A stretch of 17,987 nucleotides of DNA from Actinomycetota bacterium (GCA_012271125.1 JAAXHB010000041.1:1-17987), one strand, 5' to 3'. Shown: positions 1 to 7,291, counted from the stretch's first letter. Notes: generated from the letters alone by a model not told the origin. Numbers and translations are program-made.

Positions 1-301
1 CGCGCAGGTAGTAGAGCTTGGCGCGGCGCACTTGGCCCTTGGCGATGGGTTCGATTTGTTCGATGACGGGGGTGTGGACGGGGAATGTGCGTTCGACGCC
101 GACGCCGAAGCTGACTTTGCGCACGGTGAAGGTTTCGCGGATGCCGCTGCCTTGGCGGCGGATGACGACGCCTTGGAATGCTTGCGTGCGGGAGCGGTTG
201 CCTTCGATGACTTTGACATGGACTCGGACGGTGTCGCCGGGTTCGAATGCGGGGATGTCGGACCGCAAGCTCTGCGCGTCAATGAAATCTGTTGGGTTCA
301 T
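1..301 (-). CDS. rplS: 50S ribosomal protein L19 (3' part beyond window)
   Basis: This is the N-terminal 100 residues of ribosomal protein L19, a large-subunit protein at the 30S/50S interface. The reverse-strand translation starts MNPTDFIDAQSL and continues through the family core: FEPGDTVRVHVKV, the VIEGNRSRTQAFQGVV stretch, RRQGSGIRETFTVRK, and the end of the visible part, IEPIAKGQVRRAKLYYLR. The ATG at 299-301 is preceded by GGAG, and the next gene upstream in transcription is trmD, 77 bases away. L19 is normally 110-120 residues, so only a short C-terminal part is missing. It is the last visible gene of the rpsP-khpA-rimM-trmD-rplS operon. Identification is firm from the conserved core and the gene order. 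Confidence 0.95.
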   Translation of the reverse strand, partial: MNPTDFIDAQSLRSDIPAFEPGDTVRVHVKVIEGNRSRTQAFQGVVIRRQGSGIRETFTVRKVSFGVGVERTFPVHTPVIEQIEPIAKGQVRRAKLYYLR

Positions 302-378
302 CGCGGTCTCCGTAGTGCGGGGCGGCGGCGGTGCTTGAGCGGCTATGTGCCGGGCTCAAGGCCGGGGTAACGGGCAGT

Positions 379-1119
379 CTAGAGCTGTGTGGGTGGGTTT
401 TGTTCGCCGAACTCTTCAAGCAGGGCGGCTTCTTCGAGCGTTATGCCGCCACGGGATTTTATTAGGTCTGGGCGGTGGTTCAAGGTTGTGCGTATGGCTT
501 GGGCTTTGCGCCATTTTTTGACTTGTTCGTGGTTGCCTGAGCGAAGAATTTCGGGGACTTGCCAGTCGCGGAACTCAGCAGGGCGGGTGTATTGAGGGTA
601 TTCGAGCAATCCATCTGAGAAGGATTCGTCTTCGGTTGAGTCTTCGTTACCTAAGACGCCTTCTATAAGGCGTCCGACGGCTTCAAGGACAAGCAGCGCG
701 GGGACTTCACCTCCTGCGAGGACAACGTCGCCGACGGAGACTTCGTCGTCAATCAAGTGTTCGCGGATGCGTTCGTCGATGCCTTCATAGCGACCGCACA
801 ACAGGGAAAAGCCGTCTGTGGTGGCGAGGTCTTGTGCCATCTTCTGGTTGAACTGACGACCTGCTGGGGTCAGGTAAATCAGTGGCCTTGGCGGGTTGGT
901 TGCCTCGACTGCTGCGAAAACCGGTTCGGGTTTCATGACCATGCCTGCGCCGCCTCCGAAAGGGGCGTCGTCGACTGTGCGGTGTGTGTCTGTAGTCGAT
1001 TCTCTAATGTCGTGAATTTTGAGGTCGAGCACCCCGGCCTGCCGACCTCGTCCTATGACAGATATTGATGTTGCCTGATTGATTAGTTCCGGAAAAATCG
1101 TAAACACATCTATTCGCAC
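379..1119 (-). CDS. trmD: tRNA (guanine-N1)-methyltransferase TrmD
   Basis: TrmD methylates G37 next to the anticodon of tRNAs, using S-adenosylmethionine, and so prevents +1 frameshifting. The 246-residue protein has the expected length. It carries the N-terminal MRIDVFTIFPELI, the HRTVDDAPFGGGAGMVMKPEP loop and the trefoil-knot SAM site, with CGRYEGIDERIREH followed by DDEVSVGDVVLAGGEVPAL. The start codon is GTG at 1117-1119, overlapping the end of rimM by 10 bases, so translation is probably coupled. The protein ends in a slightly variable tail (EEFGEQNPPTQL). No missing catalytic motif is seen. Family and operon position agree, so the call is firm. Confidence 0.96.
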   Translation of the reverse strand: MRIDVFTIFPELINQATSISVIGRGRQAGVLDLKIHDIRESTTDTHRTVDDAPFGGGAGMVMKPEPVFAAVEATNPPRPLIYLTPAGRQFNQKMAQDLATTDGFSLLCGRYEGIDERIREHLIDDEVSVGDVVLAGGEVPALLVLEAVGRLIEGVLGNEDSTEDESFSDGLLEYPQYTRPAEFRDWQVPEILRSGNHEQVKKWRKAQAIRTTLNHRPDLIKSRGGITLEEAALLEEFGEQNPPTQL

Positions 1120-1565
1120 GACAGAAGACCTTCGGGTGTGTTGACGTGGATTTGGTCTGCTGTGGTGGTGATGAAGTGGGTTGGGATGAGGTCTCCGTTG
1201 ACGAGTTCGAGAAGGTCGCTTGCTGGGTTGGCGACGATGGCGACAACTTCGCCATGGTTGGTGCCGTGCTGGTCGATGACGTCTTTGCCGATTAGGTCGT
1301 GAGCCCAGAGCTCGTCGGGGTCGTCAATGGGTTCGGCCCGAAGCAGCATGCCATTGAGCGCCTCTGCTGAGGTGCGGTCTTTGATGGATTCGAAAGTGAC
1401 GATGTGCTTTTTGGCGTGAGTTCGATGCGACGTGACTCGCAGGACACCTGCATCGCAGTGCAGCTCAGCACCAGGGGTGACACGCTCGGTGCGGTTAGTT
1501 AGAAGGGTGACTGAAACCTCACCGCGCAAGCCAACGGCTCGTCCGATGCGTCCAACCTCAAGCAC
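1110..1565 (-). CDS. rimM: Ribosome maturation factor RimM
   Basis: RimM binds S19 and helps mature the 3' domain of the 30S subunit. The 151-residue protein has the N-terminal RimM beta-barrel beginning MLEVGRIGRAVGLRGEV and a C-terminal PRC-barrel-like half (LIGKDVIDQHGTNHGEVVAIVANPASDLLEL); 150-180 residues is usual. The start chosen is GTG at 1563-1565 because this reading gives the conserved VGRIGxxxGLRGEV start. The first 17 bases of the gene are tandemly duplicated just upstream (1566-1582), creating a second GTG that is out of frame and reaches a stop after 27 codons. No strong Shine-Dalgarno precedes the chosen GTG. The stop overlaps the trmD start. Function is firm; the initiation detail is uncertain. 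Confidence 0.94.
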   Translation of the reverse strand: MLEVGRIGRAVGLRGEVSVTLLTNRTERVTPGAELHCDAGVLRVTSHRTHAKKHIVTFESIKDRTSAEALNGMLLRAEPIDDPDELWAHDLIGKDVIDQHGTNHGEVVAIVANPASDLLELVNGDLIPTHFITTTADQIHVNTPEGLLSCE

Positions 1566-1582
1566 CGTCCAACTTCAAGCAC
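1549..1582 (-). repeat. 17-bp tandem duplication over the rimM start codon
   Basis: On the minus strand GTGCTTGAAGTTGGACG (1566-1582) is followed directly by GTGCTTGAGGTTGGACG (1549-1565), 16 of 17 bases identical. The second copy is the true first 17 bases of rimM. Because 17 is not a multiple of three, the upstream copy offers a GTG in the wrong frame. It lies in the 32-base gap between the khpA stop and rimM, so it moves the rimM start away from the operon's original spacing. Confidence 0.9.
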
Positions 1583-1597
1583 CCTTGCGGGTGAGTG

Positions 1598-1852
1598 TTA
1601 GTCGACGAAGTCGAGCTGGATTTCGGTGCCGTCTTTGGAGCCGGCGGCACGAACCACTGTGCGGATGGATTGTGCCACCCGTCCACGGCGTCCGATGACA
1701 CGGCCTAGCTCGCCGTCGGCGACCCGCACCTCGATGTGCACGACGCCGTCCTCTGCGGGGACTTCGTCGACACGCACCGCCTCCTTGTCGTCCACAATGC
1801 TCGACACGATGTAGTGCGTCATTGCGGCAGCTGTTGGGGCTTCTTCACTCAT
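1598..1852 (-). CDS. khpA: KH-domain RNA-binding protein KhpA (YlqC family)
   Basis: This is a single KH-domain RNA-binding protein. Homologues act with KhpB as a post-transcriptional regulator affecting cell elongation and division, and the gene normally sits between rpsP and rimM in Gram-positive bacteria, as here. The 84 residues include IVDDKEAVRVDEV and the KH signature ELGRVIGRRGRVAQSIRTVVRAA with the GxxG loop as GRRG (about residues 52-55). The ATG at 1850-1852 begins only two bases after the rpsP stop codon, so the two genes are probably translationally coupled. Normal KhpA is 75-85 residues. No anomaly is seen. Confidence 0.93.
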   Translation of the reverse strand: MSEEAPTAAAMTHYIVSSIVDDKEAVRVDEVPAEDGVVHIEVRVADGELGRVIGRRGRVAQSIRTVVRAAGSKDGTEIQLDFVD

Positions 1853-1854
1853 GG

Positions 1855-2505
1855 CTATTCGCTCTTTTCTTCGTTGGCAGCGTCATCATCGGCTGCATCA
1901 TTGTCGACTGGGTCGTCTTCGGCTGAATCTTCTGCCTCAGCAGATTCTGGTTCTTCAGATTCGTCAGCGGTTTCCTCAGGCTCGGCTGGGGTTTCCTCAG
2001 CAGCTTCTTCGGGCTCGGCGGATTCAGCAACAGTTTCGTCGGGTGCCTCTTCTGGCTCGTCGGTGGAAGTTTCTTCTTCGACAGGTGTCTCGGCTGCTGG
2101 TTCCTCAGCAGGAGCATCGTCGCCGGCATCGTTGGAGATGTCGTCAGCAGTAGATGTTTCAGCAGCTGCGACTTCCTCAGCAGCTTTGGCAGCAGCTGCA
2201 GCTCTTGCTTTCTTGCTACCGGTCTTTTTGGGCCAGGGCTTGAACTCGGGGCCGCCGAAGTCGTCCCAAGCACCGCTGAGACGCAGCAGCTTCTCGACCC
2301 GCTCAGTTGGCTGTGCGCCATGACGGAGCCAGTGCACTGCACGCTCGTTGTCGATGCGGATCACAGACGGCTCTTGACGTGGCTCGTAGAAGCCGATGAT
2401 CTCAATGAAGCGGCCGTTGCGGGGCGAGCGCGAGTCGGCAGCCACGACGCGATAAGTCGGCTGCTTTTTCTTACCCACCCGCACGAGGCGGAGCTTTACT
2501 GCCAC
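1855..2505 (-). CDS. rpsP: 30S ribosomal protein S16 with long acidic C-terminal tail
   Basis: S16 is a primary-binding protein of the 30S body. Residues 1 to about 82 are the S16 fold: MAVKLRLVRVGKKKQPTYRV, then VAADSRSPRNGRFIEIIGFY and the stretch ending in RLSGAW. The start codon is GTG at 2503-2505, with AGGAAAGAG upstream. Bacterial S16 is usually about 80-90 residues, and some actinobacteria extend it. Here residues 90-107 form a Lys/Ala linker, and residues 108-213 contain no Lys or Arg at all and consist almost only of Ala, Glu, Asp, Pro, Ser and Thr. The tail is low complexity and probably disordered. The gene opens the operon with khpA, rimM, trmD and rplS. The core call is firm; the role of the tail is unknown. 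Confidence 0.95.
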   Translation of the reverse strand: MAVKLRLVRVGKKKQPTYRVVAADSRSPRNGRFIEIIGFYEPRQEPSVIRIDNERAVHWLRHGAQPTERVEKLLRLSGAWDDFGGPEFKPWPKKTGSKKARAAAAAKAAEEVAAAETSTADDISNDAGDDAPAEEPAAETPVEEETSTDEPEEAPDETVAESAEPEEAAEETPAEPEETADESEEPESAEAEDSAEDDPVDNDAADDDAANEEKSE

Positions 2506-2651
2506 GTTTTGTCTCTTTCCTGTTGATGCCTAAACGCAGCCCGTAACTCTAAAGCCACTGCGCTCAATTCGCGCCTCTGGTAGCGGGGATTAAGGAAAGG
2601 TAGTGAGCGGGGGAAAGCGGGGTAGGTAGTCGATGCGGTAGATGTCGTCGG

Positions 2652-4290
2652 CTAGTTAAAGGTAGGGGTGCCCCAGCATTGTCGTAAGCCGTCGGTGGTG
2701 ATGGCACACGAAGCATGTTTTCCTAGGGCAAGAGTGCGGAAAGTTCCCTGTGGTGAGTTTCTTTGCTGTTCGTTGTTGCGCCCCCAGCAGAAAATGGTGC
2801 TATCGGTTTTTATGCCGCAGCTATGCGCTCGCCCAACCGCGATCTCCTTATACGAATCGCCCTGATCGGCTGAGCGTCCGTTGGAGCTTGTGCCCCAACA
2901 ATCCACTGTTTGATCTGTCTTGATTGCGCAGCCATGTGATGACCCTATTGACAAGGATGTGAACTTGCCCGCCGGGGGTGTGCTTTTTCCATCTTGGTCA
3001 TGACCCCAGCAGGCCAAGTCACCGTCGGTTTCGATCACACATACCGAAAAGAGCCCAACGCTCACCGAGTTGTACGGACCAGGGGGCAGAGCAAGCAACC
3101 CATATACGTCATCTCCCCAACAGGACAACATGTTGTCGGTGCTGAGGCCACAACTTAAGTCTTCGCCAGCGCTAACCATGTTGAAGCTTCCGCTCGGGTC
3201 TGTCGACTGGCCTACGTCATTTTTCCCCCAACATTTAACAGCACCACCGCTCCTGCGGGCGCATGAATGCGAGACTCCCGAAGACACTTCAACAAAGTCG
3301 CTGCCGGATGGTTTGTTGGTTTGCCCCTGGTCATTTTCGCCTTCGCATTCGATTGCTCCTTGGGCGTTGATCGCGCACCAGAAGCCATCACCGACTGCGA
3401 TGTCTTGGTAGCCGGTTGGCGATGTGTCTGGTATCTCGTTGATCACGATTGTCACGATGGCATTCCACGGTGAAGAATCGGTTTCATAACCAAACGCCAC
3501 ACTCCAACTCGGCAAAACTGTGCCTTGCGGTACTGAATACACCAGCTGTCCGGCATCCCAAGTCGTAGTGCCCACTTTCGGTGCGTATTTGATGCTCACG
3601 TTGCTGCAGGTCGTAACACAGTCATCATTCGCCAAAACATCCATAACCACTTCCAGAGCCTCTAACCCGACACGATCCACGTAATAAAATTCGTGACGCA
3701 ACATGTCGCCGGTTTGCTGAACAACAGGCACTTCTTGGGGAACCGGATCATCTTGTGGCACAGGATCGTCTTGAACAACGGGCTTTTCTTGCGGAACCGG
3801 ATCATCTTGTGAGACACTCACCGGCTGGACTAACGACACAGTTACAACCATTTCGGGCCCAACCACTTCCGACACAGTCAAGCTACGCACCAAAAACGCT
3901 GCCATCTGCGGATGTGTCACTGGGTCATTTGGACAAAACCGTGTCCCGTCGCCGCAACCTTGGGTTATCCCAAGCTCCGCCGCACGTTCTATATAAGCAA
4001 CGTACGGATGATCGTCGCCAACGTCGTCGAATCGGCGCACCGACATCGGCGTCGGCTCCGCGCCGTTATCTACATTGTGGACTATCCAGGCCACCGCTAA
4101 CCACCGCGGCGCAGCCCTATCAACTAGTCCTTGGGCACAGACCTCAACCTCATCAACACACTCAATAAGGTCCTCGACAGGAGAATTAGCTAATTGCCCC
4201 CCCCCCGCGAGCCTCCTGCGCCCCAGCGGGCACCACAACCCCAGCAGCCATAACCACCGCCAAGACCACAGATTTCAAACTTCCAACCAT
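2652..4290 (-). CDS. SLH/Ig/RCC1-repeat surface protein, out of frame at a G10 tract (phase OFF?)
   Basis: From the ATG at 4288-4290 translation gives a clear signal peptide, MVGSLKSVVLAVVMAAGVVV-PAGAQEARGGG, then hits TAA at 4186-4188 because the G tract at 4197-4206 has ten bases. With nine, as in the paralogue upstream, the frame joins the long open frame that ends at 2652 and gives a 545-residue protein. That frame encodes one SLH-like module (RFDDVGDDHPYVAYIERAAE, then GCGDGTRFCPND), a linker with repeated PQDDPV units, one Ig-like domain with paired Cys (CVTTCSN), and seven RCC1-type repeats ending in CWG, enough for one seven-bladed propeller. The product is inferred to be secreted and cell-surface attached. 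The 44-base gap to the upstream paralogue suggests one transcript. It could be a phase-variable gene, a recent pseudogene or a homopolymer sequencing error. Confidence 0.8.
3739..3811 (-). repeat. 54-bp-spaced direct repeat in the Pro/Gln/Asp linker
   Basis: GGAACCGGATCATCTTGTG on the plus strand occurs at 3739-3757 and again at 3793-3811, exactly 54 bases (18 codons) apart, with related sequence between them. In protein it encodes the repeated PQDDPV/VPQ units joining the SLH-like module to the Ig-like domain of the downstream surface protein. The spacing keeps the frame, so copy number could change linker length without breaking the gene. Confidence 0.8.
4184..4195. promoter_or_regulatory. 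Palindrome AATTAGCTAATT carrying stop codons for both wrong frames
   Basis: This perfect 12-base palindrome lies next to the G tract of the downstream surface-protein gene, with one C between. Read after nine G it is open (CAA TTA GCT AAT). After ten it gives GCA ATT AGC TAA, and after eleven or eight it gives AAT TAG. So any loss of frame in the tract stops translation within a few codons. The same sequence follows the tract of the paralogue at 7162-7173. Confidence 0.75.
4197..4206 (-). repeat. Homopolymer G10 after the signal-peptide codons (switch tract, OFF length)
   Basis: The plus strand reads ten consecutive C (4197-4200 plus 4201-4206), that is G10 on the coding strand, encoding the Gly run that follows AQEAR. 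The paralogue has nine at the same codon. Ten moves the reading frame to a stop at 4186-4188. Homopolymers of this length are typical sites of slipped-strand variation and also of sequencing error. Confidence 0.85.
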
Positions 4291-4333
4291 CCTCTTACGC
4301 TACCCCAGCTCTGTGGGAACTTGAGGTAGGGGG

Positions 4334-7291
4334 TTAGTCGCGAGAAGTGACACCCCAGCAGATCATGTTGTTGTCGCTGGTGAGAGCGCAAGTGTGCTGT
4401 GATCCAGCTACCACTGAGACATAACTCGATCCGCTGGGCGGGGTGGCTTTGCCGTAGGAGTTGTCGCCCCAGCATTTAATGGTGCCATCAGTTTTTACAG
4501 CACAGGTGTGAGTGAAGCCGGCTGCGACTGTTTGGAAGTTCGCGCCTGAAAAGTCAGTATCAGAAGGAGTTGGTGCTTGGCCGTTGCCATTATCTCCCCA
4601 ACATTTGAGGAGACCGGCCTCAGTTATGCCGCAGCTGTGTCGAACACCCGAATCAAGTGCTACATATGTGTCTTCTATTACCGACAGTCTTCCATAATTG
4701 CCGGTATCCAAACCCCAACATCTAGGTGTCTTATCGGTCTCAATGCCACAGCTGTGAATATCGCCAGATGAGATGTAGTTAAAGGTGACACCAGCCGGCG
4801 GCGATGTCTTGTTACCTGATTCGCCCCAGCAATTTACGTTGCCTGCTGAGTCCAGTCTGCACGAAAAATTCGGACCGGCTGAGACTTGTTGAAAGTTGCC
4901 TGAATGATCGGCGTCTTGTCCGTAGGAGTTGTCGCCCCAGCAGACCACGTCGCCGTCTGTTTCGACACCACACCCATGTGACATTGACACAGCCAATTGT
5001 TGTAATGCCCCTGAAGGTGCCGTCGCTTCGTTGTCGGTATTGCTGCCCCAACATTTAACGGTGTTGTTTGTGGAGGTAGTGCTTGACACAATCCCACAAG
5101 TGAGGTGTCCGCTTGCGGCTATGGCCTTGAAAGACACATCAGGTACAGCAACTTGACCGTTAAACACTCCACCCCAGCACCGCCGCAATCCATTTACTGA
5201 TAACGCGCACGACGACTGCTGATAAGACACAACCGAGCCGAAAGTTCCTTGCGGCGCATTAGCAACGAAAGTGTTATTTCCCCAACATTTGATTGTGTTG
5301 TCCGTTTTGCGCCCACATGAGTACCGCTCGCCTGCACTTACCTCCACAAACTTGTCGCTGTCAGGTGGGTCATTGGCTTTCCCATCCTCGCTGCCGCCCC
5401 AGCACTCCACCGTTTCATCGGATTTCACCGCACAAGCATGGGTCAAGCCAACATCAAGAGCTGTAAACGCACCTTCCGGTTCGGTTTGGAGATTGTCGGC
5501 ATTGTCGCCCCAACAAATCAGATCGCCATCGGCTTCTATAGCACACGCCGCAAGAAAGCCCACACTCACCGCTTTATGCGCGCCCGATGGTGCATTATTG
5601 CGCACACCCAATGCGTTGCTCCCCCAGCAACTCAAATCAAAATTGGTCTTTACCCCGCAGCTGAGATTAGAACCCGCATCAACCGTGCGAAAAGTGGTGC
5701 TACCCCGATCAGCTGACTCGCCTTGACTGTTCGCACCCCAGCATTTGACCGTGTCATCGGACTTACGGGCACATGAATGAGCCACTCCTGACGAAATATC
5801 CACAAAGTCAGTATCAGACGGGATGTTGTTGCCGGTCAAAAGGCTGTTCCCGTAACACTCAATGGCATCTTTAGCGTTTATGCCGCACCAGAAATCGCTG
5901 CCTACTGAAACCTTCTTATAAGCCTTGTTGACTGTGATATTGACGGTGACTGTTGCTGATGCGTTGGAGTTGGCGGTTTCATATTCAAACATTGCCTGAG
6001 CGGGGACATCATCGATGTCGTAAATGTCATAGGTGAACAGGCGTGTGGTGGCGTCGTAGGTGACATTGCCAACGCCGGGTTGGTCGGTGACTTGAACTCC
6101 TTGGCAGGTGGGGTCACATGACGCTCCCTGGATGACGTCAAAGTCGTGGCTGAAGTTATCGATGTCAAAGTGGTCGATGTCGTAGGTCTTGTCTATGAGA
6201 GTGTCGACCGGCTGAGGTGGAGTAACCGGTTGTTGAGTATTAGTGATTCTTATGGTGACGGTGGCATCTGCGACCGAGTTGTCGGTGGCGTAGTCAAAGC
6301 TCAACGACGACGGTGTCGGCGTGCCTTGTGACACTGTGAAGATGATCCGGTTTGTGACCCATCGGGCACTGCCAACAGACGGATCACGAGTGACGACGAC
6401 GTTTTGACAACCGGCGTCACACCAGTCGCCGTTGAGGACATCTATCGCCGCGTCTATCTCCGCAACACCTGCTCTTTCGATGACGACTAGATCATTGACA
6501 AGGCGATCCATCGGCGGCGCCGGCAAGGTCGTGGTAGTAGTGGTGGTTGTGGTCGTAGCTGGTCGCCGCACCGGAATAGCCGTCGAACGTGACGTTGTGG
6601 TTGTGGCAATGACTTCAACTCGATCAACAACAACCGAACCTCGTGCTGCTTGACCGCGGGTCAGCATTGTGCGCAGCTGGCGTTGCGTGATCGTCGCGGT
6701 GTCGCAGTAGTTGGATCCGTCGTCGCAACCGATGGTGATCCCCGCAGCAGCTATTGCTGCTATCTCATCGGCGAAACGATGCCCAGCGTCAATGTCGTCA
6801 AAGGTAGGTCTCGCTGCTGGCACGGGCAAGTCAAATCCTCGCACTAAAAACGCAGCCATCTGCCCACGAGTCACCGTGTCATTTGGACAAAACCGTGACC
6901 CGTCGCCACAGCCAAGGGTGACACCAAGCTCAGCAGCACGTTCTATATAGGCAACATATGGATGGTCGTCGCCGATGTCGGCAAATCGACGTACTGACCT
7001 CTGTGTCGGTTCAATGCCGTTTTCTACAACCTGGACTATCCAAACCGCCGCCAACCACCGCGGCGCAGCCTCACCATCACTTATTCCCTGGGCACAAACC
7101 TCGCCATCACATACAAGATCGATGGAGGCAAGATCGATGGAGGCAAGGTCTAAAGCAGCTGAATTAGCTAATTGCCCCCCCCCGCGAGCCTCCTGCGCCC
7201 CAGCGGGCACCACAACCCCAGCAGCCATAACCACCGCCAAGACCACAGAACGAATCAATCGCAACATGCCTTCCACTATACGCCCACCCAT
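4334..7291 (-). CDS. Large secreted SLH/Ig/RCC1-repeat surface protein (in frame, G9)
   Basis: This 985-residue protein has an N-terminal signal peptide (core SVVLAVVMAAGVVVPAGA, likely cut near residue 32), the Gly run encoded by a G9 tract, and two SLH-like modules (about 102-155 and 163-215; GCGDGSRFCPND and GCDDGSNYCD). A Thr-rich linker follows at 230-260. Then come two Ig-like domains, each with a close Cys pair (about 263-352 and 368-455), and fourteen RCC1-type repeats (459-985) of the form SCxxxxDxTVxCWG. Fourteen repeats would make two seven-bladed propellers. ATG at 7289-7291 has GAGGAG upstream at good spacing; ATG at 7265-7267 aligns better with the paralogue's start and is an alternative. 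It is inferred to be exported and held at the envelope by the SLH-like part. Ligand unknown. Confidence 0.88.
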   Translation of the reverse strand: MGGRIVEGMLRLIRSVVLAVVMAAGVVVPAGAQEARGGGQLANSAALDLASIDLASIDLVCDGEVCAQGISDGEAAPRWLAAVWIVQVVENGIEPTQRSVRRFADIGDDHPYVAYIERAAELGVTLGCGDGSRFCPNDTVTRGQMAAFLVRGFDLPVPAARPTFDDIDAGHRFADEIAAIAAAGITIGCDDGSNYCDTATITQRQLRTMLTRGQAARGSVVVDRVEVIATTTTSRSTAIPVRRPATTTTTTTTTTLPAPPMDRLVNDLVVIERAGVAEIDAAIDVLNGDWCDAGCQNVVVTRDPSVGSARWVTNRIIFTVSQGTPTPSSLSFDYATDNSVADATVTIRITNTQQPVTPPQPVDTLIDKTYDIDHFDIDNFSHDFDVIQGASCDPTCQGVQVTDQPGVGNVTYDATTRLFTYDIYDIDDVPAQAMFEYETANSNASATVTVNITVNKAYKKVSVGSDFWCGINAKDAIECYGNSLLTGNNIPSDTDFVDISSGVAHSCARKSDDTVKCWGANSQGESADRGSTTFRTVDAGSNLSCGVKTNFDLSCWGSNALGVRNNAPSGAHKAVSVGFLAACAIEADGDLICWGDNADNLQTEPEGAFTALDVGLTHACAVKSDETVECWGGSEDGKANDPPDSDKFVEVSAGERYSCGRKTDNTIKCWGNNTFVANAPQGTFGSVVSYQQSSCALSVNGLRRCWGGVFNGQVAVPDVSFKAIAASGHLTCGIVSSTTSTNNTVKCWGSNTDNEATAPSGALQQLAVSMSHGCGVETDGDVVCWGDNSYGQDADHSGNFQQVSAGPNFSCRLDSAGNVNCWGESGNKTSPPAGVTFNYISSGDIHSCGIETDKTPRCWGLDTGNYGRLSVIEDTYVALDSGVRHSCGITEAGLLKCWGDNGNGQAPTPSDTDFSGANFQTVAAGFTHTCAVKTDGTIKCWGDNSYGKATPPSGSSYVSVVAGSQHTCALTSDNNMICWGVTSRD
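7116..7145 (-). repeat. 15-bp perfect tandem repeat coding DLASI units
   Basis: AGATCGATGGAGGCA on the plus strand occurs twice in a row (7116-7130, 7131-7145) and a decayed third copy begins at 7146. It encodes the repeated LASID residues just after the G tract, in the mature N-terminus of the large surface protein. The unit is in frame, so copy changes alter only protein length. Confidence 0.85.
7161..7249 (-). repeat. Copy B of the 89/90-bp signal-peptide/switch block
   Basis: This is the partner of 4183-4272, identical except for nine rather than ten C in the homopolymer. It spans the palindrome AATTAGCTAATT (7162-7173), the G tract (7175-7183) and codons for the rest of the signal peptide. 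Just beyond 7249 the two genes differ at once, so the boundary is sharp at the first signal-peptide codons. Confidence 0.9.
7175..7183 (-). repeat. Homopolymer G9 after the signal-peptide codons (switch tract, ON length)
   Basis: Nine consecutive C on the plus strand give GGG GGG GGG on the coding strand and keep the signal peptide in frame with the 985-residue protein (AR-GGG-QLANS). It corresponds exactly to the G10 tract at 4197-4206 of the paralogue. Confidence 0.85.

Larger units (their letters stand above)
4183..4272 (-). repeat. Copy A of an 89/90-bp block shared with 7161-7249
   Basis: These 90 bases match 7161-7249 base for base, apart from one extra C in the homopolymer. The block covers the second part of the signal-peptide codons, the G tract and the stop palindrome. 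The flanking coding sequence of the two genes is clearly diverged on both sides, so this identity stands out and suggests recent gene conversion or duplication of the switch region. Confidence 0.9.

Noticed and set aside
1736..2323. Ser/Ala-rich 195-codon plus-strand frame resembling a secreted low-complexity protein
   Set aside because: It is the complement of the acidic S16 tail; the Ser-rich repeats mirror the Glu/Ala codons.
2652..4238. Start of the downstream surface protein at TTG 4238
   Set aside because: The resulting N-terminus (MWCPLGRRRLAGGG) is an out-of-frame reading of the signal-peptide codons; the homologous start is ATG 4290 in the other frame.
4291..4333. Terminator between the two surface-protein genes
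   Set aside because: Only a 7-base stem with one mismatch and a 16-base loop, and no T run follows; not convincing.
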